Assembly (NCBI GenBank): GCA_028279595.1
Contig: JANQNK010000001.1
Location: 1-64,000 of the forward strand
DNA from: Thermoplasmatota archaeon
GTDB lineage: Archaea; Thermoplasmatota; JAKEGO01
Direction of reading: 5' to 3'
Length of the DNA: 64,000 nt
Shown: piece by piece, positions 51,773-60,424 of the stretch
How the letters are laid out: each line of letters opens with the position of its first letter
How positions within the stretch are numbered: the first letter of the stretch is position 1
Made by a program: the position numbers and the translations under genes
The notes under the pieces: generated by a model
The model's database searches: none
The model's input: the letters and a program-made list of their open reading frames with translations, nothing else
What the model was told of the DNA's origin: nothing

Positions 51773-53599
51773 CTACAGTATCTGCATGATGATGTCGCCG
51801 GATGCGACGGTGTCCCCCACTGCGACGAAGATGTCCTTGACCTCTCCATTGTGATCGGCCAGGATATCGCTCTCCATCTTCATTGCCTCGATGACCGCGA
51901 CGGGCTGACCCTCCTCGACCGTGTCGCCGACCGCGACCAGGACCTTGAGGATGGTGCCCTGCATCCCGGTCTCCTGGCCCCCCTCGATGTCTGCGGGGGG
52001 TCCAGCCGATGCAGGAGCGGCGCCTCCCTCGGAAACGGTCATGTATCCGCCCGTAGGTTCGACGCAGACCTCGTAGGGTTCTCCGTCGACCTGGACGTTG
52101 AACTGTGTCGGTATCTGTGCGGGACCGGCGCCGACCCTCTTCTCGGGCGGCTCCTCCTCGATGTATACGTCCTTCAGTTCCGGGAACTGGGCCTTCACCA
52201 TGGCCCTCGTGAACGGGTGGTCCTTGTCAAGCGGCAGCTGGTCAGAGGTGAACTCGGCCTTGTTCTCCCCCTTCAGGAAGTCCAGACCGACCTTCGGATA
52301 GATAGCGTAGGTAAGCACATCCTCCTCCCTCTTGAGGAGGCCCATGCTGTCGAGCTCGTCCCTGCGGATGTCCCAAAGGGGCTCGATGAGGTCCGCCGGG
52401 CGGCACTCGATGACCTTGTCCTTCCAGTCCGAGCCGAGCACGAGCTCCATGATCTCGGGCTTGATCTCGGCCGGAGGCCTGCCGTAGAGACCGCGGCAAT
52501 AGTCCTTGGTCTCCTCGGGGACCTTCTTGTAGCGTCCGAACAGGACGTTCATGACTGCCTGGACACCCACCACCTGGCTCGTCGGTGTGACAAGCGGCGG
52601 ATAGCCGAGCTCCTCCCTGACCCTCGCGGTCTCCTCGAGGACCTCGAAGTACTTGTCCGAGGCACCCTGCGCCTCCAGCTGGGAGACGAGGTTCGAGAGC
52701 ATGCCGCCGGGGATCTGGTGGACCATCACGGACGGGTCGACCTTCATGGCCTCCTGTCTGTGCAGATGCCGGTACTTCTTCCAGACCTCGAGGAAGTACT
52801 TCCTGATCTCCACGAGGTGCTCGAGATCGTAACCAGTGTCCCACTCCGTGCCCTGAAGGGCCGAGACCACTGACTCGGTCGGCATGTGGCCCGTACCCCC
52901 CGATATGGGTGAGATGCACGTGTCCAGTATGTCCACGCCCGCCTCGCAGGCGGCCCAGTAGGCCATTCCGGTCATCCCGCTCGTGGTATGACAGTGGAGG
53001 TCGATGGGAGCCTTCCCGCCAGCCTCCTTGTAACCGTGTATGATGTCGTACGCCCGGGTAGGCGATATCATGCCCGCCATGTCCTTGATGCACACTGTCT
53101 GGCAGCCAAGCTTCTCGAGCTCGAGAAGCTGGCTGACGTAGCGCTCCACCGTATGGACGGGACTGATCGTGTACGAGACGCAACCCTGGGCATGCCCTCC
53201 TTCCTCCAGAACGGCCTCGATGGGGACCTTCATGTTCCGCGGATCGTTCAGGGCATCGAAGACCCTGAACACGTCGCACCCGTTCTTGTGGGCGTAGTGT
53301 ATGAACTTCCTGACCATATCGTCGGGGAAGTTCCAGTATGCCACTATGTTCATCGCCCTTTCAAGCATCTGGAGCGGAGTGTTGGGCAGGTGCTCCTTCA
53401 ATGTCCTGAGCCTGTCCCAAGGGTCCTCGTTCAGATACCTGATCGGTACGTCGAAAGTAGCTCCTCCCCACACCTCAAGGGACCAGAAACCCGCCTCGTC
53501 CATCTTGTCGCAGATGGGGAGCATGTCCTCTGTTCTCATACGGGTAGCCAGAACCGATTGGTGTCCGTCGCGCAATATCTGTTCATGCAGCTGAACCAT
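51773..53599 (-). CDS. pycB: Pyruvate carboxylase subunit B (carboxyltransferase plus biotin carrier)
   Basis: This 608-residue protein makes oxaloacetate from pyruvate and carboxybiotin. The TIM-barrel part (about residues 1-300) has LRDGHQSVLATRM (metal Asp), FWSLEVWGGATFD, FRVFDALND, CIKDMAG (Lys) and LHCHTTSGMTGM (two His for the metal). A conserved linker follows and the C-terminal biotinyl domain has EAMKMES with Lys574. ATG 53599 is chosen, with GGGAGA upstream; GTG 53626 is in frame. Without membrane subunits nearby it is more likely pyruvate carboxylase than a decarboxylase pump. Confidence 0.93.
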   Translation of the reverse strand: MVQLHEQILRDGHQSVLATRMRTEDMLPICDKMDEAGFWSLEVWGGATFDVPIRYLNEDPWDRLRTLKEHLPNTPLQMLERAMNIVAYWNFPDDMVRKFIHYAHKNGCDVFRVFDALNDPRNMKVPIEAVLEEGGHAQGCVSYTISPVHTVERYVSQLLELEKLGCQTVCIKDMAGMISPTRAYDIIHGYKEAGGKAPIDLHCHTTSGMTGMAYWAACEAGVDILDTCISPISGGTGHMPTESVVSALQGTEWDTGYDLEHLVEIRKYFLEVWKKYRHLHRQEAMKVDPSVMVHQIPGGMLSNLVSQLEAQGASDKYFEVLEETARVREELGYPPLVTPTSQVVGVQAVMNVLFGRYKKVPEETKDYCRGLYGRPPAEIKPEIMELVLGSDWKDKVIECRPADLIEPLWDIRRDELDSMGLLKREEDVLTYAIYPKVGLDFLKGENKAEFTSDQLPLDKDHPFTRAMVKAQFPELKDVYIEEEPPEKRVGAGPAQIPTQFNVQVDGEPYEVCVEPTGGYMTVSEGGAAPASAGPPADIEGGQETGMQGTILKVLVAVGDTVEEGQPVAVIEAMKMESDILADHNGEVKDIFVAVGDTVASGDIIMQIL

Positions 53600-53821
53600 G
53601 GTCACATCTCCCGTGCCAGCCGACACCTTCGGCCATTTAACTCGGTCGGGTAGTTAAAGGTTGCGGCCATGTCTGGACAAATAAGATAGACACGCCAGCC
53701 AGGGCGCTCTTTATCACAACGGCACTCCTGGATGGCCGAGAATATGCCAGTATACCCTCGGAATATCAAGCATTGTTCGAATAACCCGAAAATATGGCCA
53801 TTACGACGTTCGTCGACCTTT

Positions 53822-55495
53822 TCAGGATATCGAATCGATGAATATCTCATCGACGCCTAGACCCTTCAGGAACTCGAGCTTCTGGCCCACCCGCATCGTG
53901 TACTTCTCCATGAACACGCTCATGTCCATGGGGATCCTGCCGTACTTGTCGTCGAAGTCCTCGATATCGATGCATCCCTTTACAGGGACCTTGCCGTCAT
54001 AGATGTCGGAATCGGTCCACTCGACGCTGTTCCGTGCCACCTGGAGGAGGATGTCCAATGAGGTTTCCTTGGGGATGTCGTAGCCGAGATAGTTGTCGGT
54101 GTTGAGGACCAACGCCTTCGCTCCGGTCGCCCTCAGTCCTCGGAGGATGCACTGGGCCTCCCAGTCCATGGGGCCGCAGATGAACGGATTGGCACCGGGG
54201 ACCATCTTCAGCCTCCCCATCTGCGAGAATGGAATGTTCTCAGCGCTCGACGGCCTCGTCTGGACGGACATGTAGTAGGCGCTGATCTGGAGCGGGTCCT
54301 CGAGGAGCATCACCGGAGGCATGGTCTCGTTCTTCTGTATGATTATCAGATAATCGGGCCACGGGGCGTTCGGGCTCTCGTCCGCGATGGGAAGCCCCGT
54401 CCGAAGGCTCTCGCACCTGCCGTTGGGCGAGTAGGTGTCGCCGTAGACCAGTTGCCCGTCAGGGGTTATCATGTTGTTCTCGGCGGTGACGACCGTTCCC
54501 GGATAGATGCTTCCCTCCTCCGCGTAGTCGTCCGTCTTATTGTAGAGGTTGTCCTCGAGTCCGATGAGGCCCGTGGACCTGTCCTCCGGTGTGAATATTA
54601 TGGCGAGCGAGTCGTCGTGCCCTATCCTGACGAACTCCCCGGCCTCCGGGTCCAGGCGTTCCGGGTAGGAGTGCATCGACAGCGTGGACTTGCCGGTACC
54701 GCTGAGCCCGATGATGGCGAACGAGGTCGTCGACAGCTTTCCGTCGACGTCCACTATCCGCATCTCCTTGCTGCTGGCGTGGAGCGGCGCCCCGATCCCC
54801 TTGACCTTGAGCATGTGCCATCCAAGACGGAGCATGGCCTTCTTCAGCTCGCCGAAGTACATCGCTCCGCACAGGTATGCGACGTAGTTCTCCCTGTCGA
54901 AGATCATCAGCCCCCTCGGAGGGGCGTTCTCCTTGATCTGCGCGATGTTCCAGGTCTCCGACCAGCTCCGTTCCCAGGCTGGATTGACCCAAGTCGGGTC
55001 CACGACTATCATGATGTCTGGATCCCCTTCGCCTGCCGGGAAGTTGTTCACCACAGCGTCCAGCCCGTGCTTCGCGAACGCCTTCGGTAATAGTATGCCG
55101 ACCTTCGCGCTCCACCCGTTCCCCCGTCCGAGGGATGTCTCGACGTAGAGCATCTCGCGGTCCAGGAACCTCATGTTCCTCTCAAGGGTCAGCCTGGAGT
55201 AGAGGTCCCTCTCCCTCGCCGAGCAATATGACAGGTCGATGAACGCGTCCGGCGACCTTGCGGTGACGAAACCGGTATACGAGACCGGGATCGTGCCGTC
55301 GAAGCCGTATCTCTCGGACACGCCCTCAGGCAGCGGAACCTTCGAGAATGCGACGTTGGCCTGGTCCTTCAAATAACCGTAGAGGTCCGACGGCGCGGGC
55401 CTTTCGGGGTTGGTCTGGCCGAAAAGGGAGACGGCCTTCGACCTCAGGAGCTTCTCCGACAGTCCGGACTCGGCCTCGTTGATCCGTGATCTCAT
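53822..55495 (-). CDS. pckA: Phosphoenolpyruvate carboxykinase (ATP-type)
   Basis: The enzyme turns oxaloacetate and ATP into phosphoenolpyruvate, CO2 and ADP, the entry to gluconeogenesis. The 557-residue protein has IGLSGTGKSTLSMHS (P-loop), RIGHDDSLAI at the place of the second kinase motif, and VTAENNM, GDTYSPNGRCES and CGPMDWEAQ-type loops. It resembles ATP-dependent rather than GTP-dependent enzymes, but the second motif is divergent from the E. coli GDDEHGW form. It begins 5 bases after rfcS and lies upstream of pycB and pycA, so the locus pairs the two steps of pyruvate to PEP. Confidence 0.88.
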   Translation of the reverse strand: MRSRINEAESGLSEKLLRSKAVSLFGQTNPERPAPSDLYGYLKDQANVAFSKVPLPEGVSERYGFDGTIPVSYTGFVTARSPDAFIDLSYCSARERDLYSRLTLERNMRFLDREMLYVETSLGRGNGWSAKVGILLPKAFAKHGLDAVVNNFPAGEGDPDIMIVVDPTWVNPAWERSWSETWNIAQIKENAPPRGLMIFDRENYVAYLCGAMYFGELKKAMLRLGWHMLKVKGIGAPLHASSKEMRIVDVDGKLSTTSFAIIGLSGTGKSTLSMHSYPERLDPEAGEFVRIGHDDSLAIIFTPEDRSTGLIGLEDNLYNKTDDYAEEGSIYPGTVVTAENNMITPDGQLVYGDTYSPNGRCESLRTGLPIADESPNAPWPDYLIIIQKNETMPPVMLLEDPLQISAYYMSVQTRPSSAENIPFSQMGRLKMVPGANPFICGPMDWEAQCILRGLRATGAKALVLNTDNYLGYDIPKETSLDILLQVARNSVEWTDSDIYDGKVPVKGCIDIEDFDDKYGRIPMDMSVFMEKYTMRVGQKLEFLKGLGVDEIFIDSIS

Positions 55496-55500
55496 CCGTT

Positions 55501-56460
55501 TCAGCCCTTGAGCTTCCGACCCAGGCTGGCGAAGCGGGCCAGGAGGCCCTCCAGCTGGATCCGTTCGGTCCCGCCCTCGATCAGCCTGTAGTCCACCTCC
55601 CCCAGGTGGAACAGCATCTCGATCTTGATGTCGTCGGGGATGTTGAGCTTGAATATCTCGCGGTGCATCTGCCTCAGGATGTCGACCCCGGAGAGGCCGT
55701 TGTCTATGAGCAGCTTGTCCAGGATCCCTCGGGCCGTGGTGAAACTGCCCTTGAGGGACTCGTCCAGTATCTTGGATATCTCCTCGGGCCTAGCCGAGGC
55801 GGTCACCTGGTAGATCGAATCTGCGGTGACCTTGCCGTCGAGCACTGCACCGACCTGGAGGGTGTTCACCGACCGCCTCATGTCACCCTGTGCGACGTAG
55901 AGTATGGCCTGGATGGCCTCGTCCTCGATGTCTATCTTCTCGGCCTTGGAGATCCGGAGCATGTACTCCTTGACCTCGTCGTCGGTCAACGGCCTGAACC
56001 TGAACACCGCGCATCGCGACTGGATCGGGTCGATGATCCGTGAAGAGTAATTACATGAAAGGATGAAACGGCACGACTGGGAGTACTTCTCCATAGTCCT
56101 GCGAAGGGCTGCCTGCGCCGCCTGCGTGAGGGCGTCGGCCTCGTCCAGGAATATGACCTTGAACGACATCCCGATCGGAGCTGTCCTCGCGAAGTCCTTG
56201 ATCCTCGAGCGGACGACGTCGATACCACGCTCGTCACTGGCATTGAGCTCCAGGAAGTTCTGCTTCCATCCGTCTCCGAAGAATCCTTTCGCTAGGGCGA
56301 TGGCGCAGGTGGTCTTCCCGGTGCCTGCCGGTCCTGCGAACAGAAGATGCGGCATGGAGCCAGTGCTGACGTACGAGAGCAGACGCTTCGTGATCTCGGT
56401 CTGGCCGACGACCTCCTCGAGGGTCGCGGGCCTGTACTTCTCGATCCAGACGTCCTCCAA
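55501..56460 (-). CDS. rfcS: Replication factor C small subunit
   Basis: RfcS loads the PCNA clamp at primer ends. The 319-residue protein has WIEKYRPATLEEVVGQ, the P-loop GPAGTGKT (43-50), LNASDERGIDVVR, IFLDEADALTQAAQAAL and SCNYSSRIIDPIQSRC, the last with the Arg finger. The C-terminal helical collar domain is complete. Unlike many archaea, rfcL is not adjacent. A TATA-like ATAATATTA (56494-56502) lies about 38 bases before ATG 56460. Confidence 0.96.
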   Translation of the reverse strand: MEDVWIEKYRPATLEEVVGQTEITKRLLSYVSTGSMPHLLFAGPAGTGKTTCAIALAKGFFGDGWKQNFLELNASDERGIDVVRSRIKDFARTAPIGMSFKVIFLDEADALTQAAQAALRRTMEKYSQSCRFILSCNYSSRIIDPIQSRCAVFRFRPLTDDEVKEYMLRISKAEKIDIEDEAIQAILYVAQGDMRRSVNTLQVGAVLDGKVTADSIYQVTASARPEEISKILDESLKGSFTTARGILDKLLIDNGLSGVDILRQMHREIFKLNIPDDIKIEMLFHLGEVDYRLIEGGTERIQLEGLLARFASLGRKLKG

Positions 56461-56493
56461 AGGATATCCCCCGTCCGGTCAACGCTCCATGGC

Positions 56494-56502
56494 ATAATAT
56501 TA
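56494..56502 (-). promoter_or_regulatory. TATA-like promoter of rfcS
   Basis: TAATATTAT on the minus strand, about 38 bases before ATG 56460, would leave a leader of about 12 bases. Confidence 0.4.
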
Positions 56503-56579
56503 CTTTTGGTCTCATGGGTGAAAGTGACCATGATGACTCCATCCAACTCGCGTTCTCACAACGTTCCCGTCGCATGACC

Positions 56580-56617
56580 GACGCGCTCGATGACGACCTC
56601 GCGCCGTCATCAACGCG
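56580..56617 (+). repeat. Intergenic hairpin element 5 (variable-stem family)
   Basis: GACGCGCTCG; 6-bp stem ATGACG/CGTCAT (56590-56595 with 56605-56610) around a 9-base loop; then CAACGCG. It lies in the divergent interval between rfcS and the gamma-CA fusion gene. Confidence 0.65.
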
Positions 56618-56658
56618 GATTATTAGTTCTGAGGCACGATATTCGCAATACCTGAACC

Positions 56659-56667
56659 ATTAAATAC
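56659..56667 (+). promoter_or_regulatory. TATA box of the gamma-CA fusion gene
   Basis: ATTAAATAC is centred about 25 bases before ATG 56688, consistent with a leaderless transcript. Confidence 0.55.
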
Positions 56668-56687
56668 ACCCCGCTCTTTTTCTGGCC

Positions 56688-57581
56688 ATGTTCCCTAAGA
56701 TAGACCCTAGTGCGCATGTCGACCCCCACGCGACCATTCTCGGAGACGTCGTCATCGGACCGGGGGTCTCCGTCTGGCCTGGAGCCGCCATCCGGGGGGA
56801 TCTCAACCACATCGAGGTCGGCGAGGGGACGAACGTCCAGGACAACGCCGTCGTCCATGCGACCGCCACACACCCGACGACGATCGGGAAGAACGTCTCG
56901 ATAGGGCACGGCGCCATCGTCCACGCGTGCACTATCGGCGACACGACGATCATCGGAATGAACGCAACCGTGCTTGACGGCTCCGTCATCGGGAGCGGCT
57001 GCATGATCGGCGCGAACGCCCTTATCACCCAGGGGACCGAGATCCCGGACAACAGCCTGGTCCTTGGAGTACCTGGCAAGGTCGTCAAGACCGATCCCTC
57101 GATGCCCGAGAAGACCATAATCAACGCTCAGACCTATCATAAGCTGAGGGACCTACACAAGTCTGGCAACTGCCCGGACTGGCGTGACTTCCATTACACC
57201 ATACTCCCGATCAGGATGCTCAAGGAGCACGAGGAGACGAAGCCGGAAGCGCTTGCGAAGCTCACCGAAGCGGTCAAGGCCGACGGCGAACTCCAAAAAC
57301 CAATTCTCGTCGACCGATGCCACCATGTGGTACTGGACGGACATCACAGGCTGAACGCCCTGAAGAATCTGAACCTCACGTACGCCCCGGTCTACCTCGT
57401 CGATTACAAGGACGAACGGATAGAGTTAGACTTCTGGCCGGAGGCGAAGGTGCGCGGATTCGGAAAGGACGAGGTAATCGCCACGGCGCTCTCGGGTAAG
57501 GTCTATCCGCCGAAGACCACGAGGCACATCATCAAGATCGATGTACCGAATTTCACGACGTCGTTGGATATTCTGAAGTGA
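56688..57581 (+). CDS. Fusion of gamma-carbonic anhydrase-like and SerK/ParB-like domains
   Basis: The 297-residue protein has two parts. Residues 1 to about 165 form a left-handed beta-helix of the gamma-carbonic anhydrase type, with hexapeptide repeats (IGPGVSVWPGAAIRGD) and three His in metal-ligand places (NAVVHA, IGHGAIVHA). Residues about 165-297 form a ParB/SerK-like domain: LPIRMLKEHEETKP, then KPILVDRCHHVVLDGHHRLNAL, APVYLVDYKDERIELDFWP and PPKTTRH. In Thermococcus SerK, a related domain phosphorylates free L-serine using ADP. The DGHHR motif and the HE pair are conserved here. The enzyme role of the fusion (carbonic anhydrase, acyltransferase, serine kinase) is inferred. Confidence 0.82.
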   Translation: MFPKIDPSAHVDPHATILGDVVIGPGVSVWPGAAIRGDLNHIEVGEGTNVQDNAVVHATATHPTTIGKNVSIGHGAIVHACTIGDTTIIGMNATVLDGSVIGSGCMIGANALITQGTEIPDNSLVLGVPGKVVKTDPSMPEKTIINAQTYHKLRDLHKSGNCPDWRDFHYTILPIRMLKEHEETKPEALAKLTEAVKADGELQKPILVDRCHHVVLDGHHRLNALKNLNLTYAPVYLVDYKDERIELDFWPEAKVRGFGKDEVIATALSGKVYPPKTTRHIIKIDVPNFTTSLDILK

Positions 57582-57643
57582 ATGCACAGATCTTCCCTGG
57601 AAGGGTATAAGTAGCATCAGAGGGAATCGATAGTGGGATCAAT

Positions 57644-58993
57644 ATGAGACGGGTGCTGATGGTCGGAGTGGTATTGCTGTTCCTAATTATTATTTCTGGA
57701 ACAGAAGGAAATCCAATTTACATTGATGTGGATGCAGATGTCGAAATTGAAGACGGTTCTATTCAAAACCCTTATTCCACAATCCAGAAAGGAATCGATA
57801 ATGCAACTGCAAATGATAACATAATCATTCGGGCAGGGAATTATCGCCAATTTAGAATCAATGGTTTGAGATCATTGCAGATCTATCCGTACGGATATTA
57901 CAATGATAGTCTAGAATCAGTTACTGTATTCATTCCTCGACACAATAGATCAATCTTCATACATAACTCGACCAATATATTCATTCATGGATTGAATATT
58001 CTAGCTGAAAACGCTTATAATGGCCGTGGGGTCTATATTAACGCCAGTAACAATATTTCAATATCAAACATATCAATCTCACACCATCATTTCGATGGAG
58101 TCCAGATACGAGCTTCCGATTCTATCAAAATTTCGAACTCGAGATTTTACGATTGTGCAAAGGCAATCAAGATTCTCACTTACAATTCCTCCTCGATAAC
58201 CATTGATAATAACACTATAAGTGATTCCACAAATGGCATAAAACTTTTTCATACTCAAGGTGTCATAGTAAATAATAATTCGATTTTTCAATGCTACAGG
58301 GGAATCTATATAGATGAATCGTACAACAACGTTATAACAAACAATGAATTCTATAATAACTCACATTCAGGAGTGACAATTCTCAATAATTCATATAACA
58401 ATTCAGTCTTCAATAATCAATTCGTTAATAATGGGGATCACAATTCACAAGGGATTGATCATGGTGTAAACAACAGTTGGGACGATGGTGCATATGGGAA
58501 TTGGTGGTCAGATTACTCTGGTATCGATATTGATGGAAATGGAATTGGTGATGAACCTTATCACATCAATAGCTCATACAATGTTGCAGACCGATATCCA
58601 TTAATGGATACTACCAACATTTTCACCGTTACGTTATTTATCAATCCCAATCCATCCGTTCAGGGCCAGCTTGTAGACATAATCCTGTCAATAGAGCAAG
58701 ACGTCGATTGGGTAAGCATGAGAGTCTACCTTCACATTGATGGTGACCTTCACGATAGTTTCATGACAGACTTGAATGGAACGATAATTCACCATTTTAC
58801 ATGGAAGGCTTCAAGCAAAGGCACACACGAGATCCGAGTAACCATGGAGGGCGTCGTCACAGAAGAAGTCAACAGGACTATCGAAGTTCGTCCCTCCACA
58901 TCTGATAGCTCTACCTCAATCCCCGACTACGCGTATTTTATATTGGCCGCTACGACGGTCTTCCTCGCTACATACCGACGAAGATCCTTCTAA
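57644..58993 (+). CDS. AT-rich secreted beta-helix protein with IPDY C-terminal anchor
   Basis: The 449-residue protein has a signal segment (about residues 4-22), a NosD-type entry (IYIDVDADVEIEDGSIQNPYSTIQKGI) and beta-helix turns to about residue 290. A GDEPYHINSSYNVADRYP marker follows, then a beta-sandwich-like domain (about 320-415), a Ser-rich spacer and IPDYAYFILAATTVFLATYRRRSF. From the EPY marker on it parallels the gene at 166-3567, 54 kb away, so the two look like members of one surface family. A TATA-like GGTATAAG lies about 35 bases before ATG 57644. It is sharply AT-rich (a sampled row has 17 G/C in 60) against GC-rich neighbours, suggesting acquisition or relaxed composition. 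Confidence 0.85.
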   Translation: MRRVLMVGVVLLFLIIISGTEGNPIYIDVDADVEIEDGSIQNPYSTIQKGIDNATANDNIIIRAGNYRQFRINGLRSLQIYPYGYYNDSLESVTVFIPRHNRSIFIHNSTNIFIHGLNILAENAYNGRGVYINASNNISISNISISHHHFDGVQIRASDSIKISNSRFYDCAKAIKILTYNSSSITIDNNTISDSTNGIKLFHTQGVIVNNNSIFQCYRGIYIDESYNNVITNNEFYNNSHSGVTILNNSYNNSVFNNQFVNNGDHNSQGIDHGVNNSWDDGAYGNWWSDYSGIDIDGNGIGDEPYHINSSYNVADRYPLMDTTNIFTVTLFINPNPSVQGQLVDIILSIEQDVDWVSMRVYLHIDGDLHDSFMTDLNGTIIHHFTWKASSKGTHEIRVTMEGVVTEEVNRTIEVRPSTSDSSTSIPDYAYFILAATTVFLATYRRRSF

Positions 58994-59069
58994 CGGCAAA
59001 GGATATATCACTTATCAGTTACCACGATTTCGGGAAATCTTATCTAAGACCCCTGTCCTACGAAGTTTC

Positions 59070-59831
59070 ATGCGAGCCGTTCCGCTCATCATCGTGACCG
59101 TACTGATACTCACTGCATTCACAGGATGCGTCGAAGAGGGTTCCGACTCGAAGGGCCGTGCTCCCGTCGGTGATTACAACAAGAAACTGCTGAGGGACAG
59201 CCCTTACCCGGACCTCGTCATCGAGATCGATTACGTCGAGGGATTCCAGCCCTCTAACAGCGCCGTACAGCTCCTGAAGCATCGCATCAACGAGAACAGC
59301 GACAAATCGACCGTTTCCGTCAGCCAGAGCGCCTTCGCCTCCGACGACGATGTCTACACACTTAAGGAGATCAAGAACCTCGAGTCCAGGCACAGGACGA
59401 AGAAGACCGGCGGAGATACGATCGTCGTTCACATCCTCTACCTGAACGGACGGTACTCGGAGAGCAACAACGTCCTCGGGATCGCCTATTACGCGGACGC
59501 ATTCTGCCTCTTCAAGGAGCGCATCGAGGACGTGGCCACCACGGGGATAGACAATCCTTTCCTCGTTTCCGACGAGGACATCGAGGAAGCCGTGATCGTC
59601 CACGAGTTCGGCCATCTCCTCGGACTCGTCAACATGAACTACGAGAGCGAACGGGACCACGAGGACCCCGATCACAAGCATCACTGCGTCCACGAGGACT
59701 GCGTCATGAACGCGCAGATCGAGACCAATGCCATCTCGAACCTCATCAATACGGGCGGGACGTCGAACAAACCTCCGACGGACTTCGACCCCGACTGCAA
59801 ATTCGACCTGAACAAACTCAGGAACGGATGA
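59070..59831 (+). CDS. Metzincin-like zinc protease lipoprotein
   Basis: The 253-residue protein has a signal peptide with a lipobox-like FTGC (Cys20), so it is probably lipid-anchored outside. The zinc motif HEFGHLLGL is near residue 178. The usual third ligand of HExxHxxGxxH is not at its place (Asn instead), but after an acidic insertion comes HHCVHEDCVMNA. That gives a His directly before C-x4-C-x-Met, the pattern of archaemetzincin-type Met-turns. I infer that this His completes the site. The N-terminal DLVIEIDYVEG strand and TIVVHILYLNG fit a metzincin fold. A TATA-like CTTATCTAAG is about 26 bases before ATG 59070. Confidence 0.78.
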   Translation: MRAVPLIIVTVLILTAFTGCVEEGSDSKGRAPVGDYNKKLLRDSPYPDLVIEIDYVEGFQPSNSAVQLLKHRINENSDKSTVSVSQSAFASDDDVYTLKEIKNLESRHRTKKTGGDTIVVHILYLNGRYSESNNVLGIAYYADAFCLFKERIEDVATTGIDNPFLVSDEDIEEAVIVHEFGHLLGLVNMNYESERDHEDPDHKHHCVHEDCVMNAQIETNAISNLINTGGTSNKPPTDFDPDCKFDLNKLRNG

Positions 59832-60359
59832 TCAGGCGATCCTCTTGTAATCCTGCGGATACCTTCTCGAGGCCAGGTCGGCGTAGAGTCCCTTGAACTC
59901 CGTCCACTGCTTGATATAACTGTCACTTACGTCGGCGACTATCTTTGCAGGTACACCGGCGACTATCTTCCTCGCGGGGACGACGTCCTTGTTCTTGACG
60001 ACCGCCCCTTCCGCTACAACGGCCCACTCCCCCACCTGGGCGTAGTCGCTGACCACAGCACCCATTCCTACGACGACCCAGTCCTCGAGGGTGGCATTGT
60101 GGATGATGCAGCCGTGGCCGAGTGTGACCTTCTTCCTGATGGTGCACCTCTCGTCCGGCCTGGCATGGATGACGGTATTATCCTCGACGGCGGTCCCGTC
60201 ACCGATGGTAATGGTACCGTAATCCCCGCGTATCCGAGCTCCAGGGGCGATGAAGCAGTCGGCCCCGATGGTCACGTCGCCGATCACGGTGGCGTCCTCG
60301 CAAACGTACGATCCCCTTCCGATGGTCGGCCTCCTGTCACCGAGCTCGTAGACTGCCAT
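59832..60359 (-). CDS. Gamma-carbonic anhydrase family protein (YrdA/PaaY-like)
   Basis: The 175-residue protein is a left-handed beta-helix with hexapeptide repeats (IGRGSYVCEDATVIGDVTIG). His residues in DNTVIHARPDE, TLGHGCIIHNA correspond to the metal ligands of the gamma class, and the C-terminal helix is complete. It probably forms trimers and binds zinc or iron; carbonic anhydrase activity is likely but not certain, since some relatives are thioesterases. It is the second such domain in the window. It shares the divergent TATA element at 60390-60399 with the HAD gene and ends right after the protease gene. Confidence 0.88.
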   Translation of the reverse strand: MAVYELGDRRPTIGRGSYVCEDATVIGDVTIGADCFIAPGARIRGDYGTITIGDGTAVEDNTVIHARPDERCTIRKKVTLGHGCIIHNATLEDWVVVGMGAVVSDYAQVGEWAVVAEGAVVKNKDVVPARKIVAGVPAKIVADVSDSYIKQWTEFKGLYADLASRRYPQDYKRIA

Positions 60360-60389
60360 TGTGTCACCGTCCGTCCAAGGACCGGTTCG

Positions 60390-60399
60390 GATATAATGT
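60390..60399. promoter_or_regulatory. Bidirectional TATA element between the gamma-CA and HAD genes
   Basis: GATATAATGT is centred about 31 bases before ATG 60425 and about 35 bases before ATG 60359 on the other strand, so one A/T core may serve both genes. Confidence 0.45.
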
Positions 60400-60424
60400 T
60401 TGCTCCGACAGGTGTCGGGGGGAA

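Noticed and set aside
53690-53740. CCAGGGCGCTC...CAACGGCACTCCTGG near pycB resembles the hairpin-element flanks.
   Set aside because: It lacks an inner complementary stem and the right flank is CAACGGC, so it does not fit the family.
53602-53850. Leftward 82-residue frame spanning the pckA-pycB interval.
   Set aside because: It overlaps the 3' end of pckA and the pycB start region and has no start signals or recognisable domain.
56580-56617. GATGA in hairpin element 5 suggested a box C/D guide RNA.
   Set aside because: There is no CTGA box D partner at the right spacing, and other elements with the same flanks lack GATGA, so the box is part of a variable stem.
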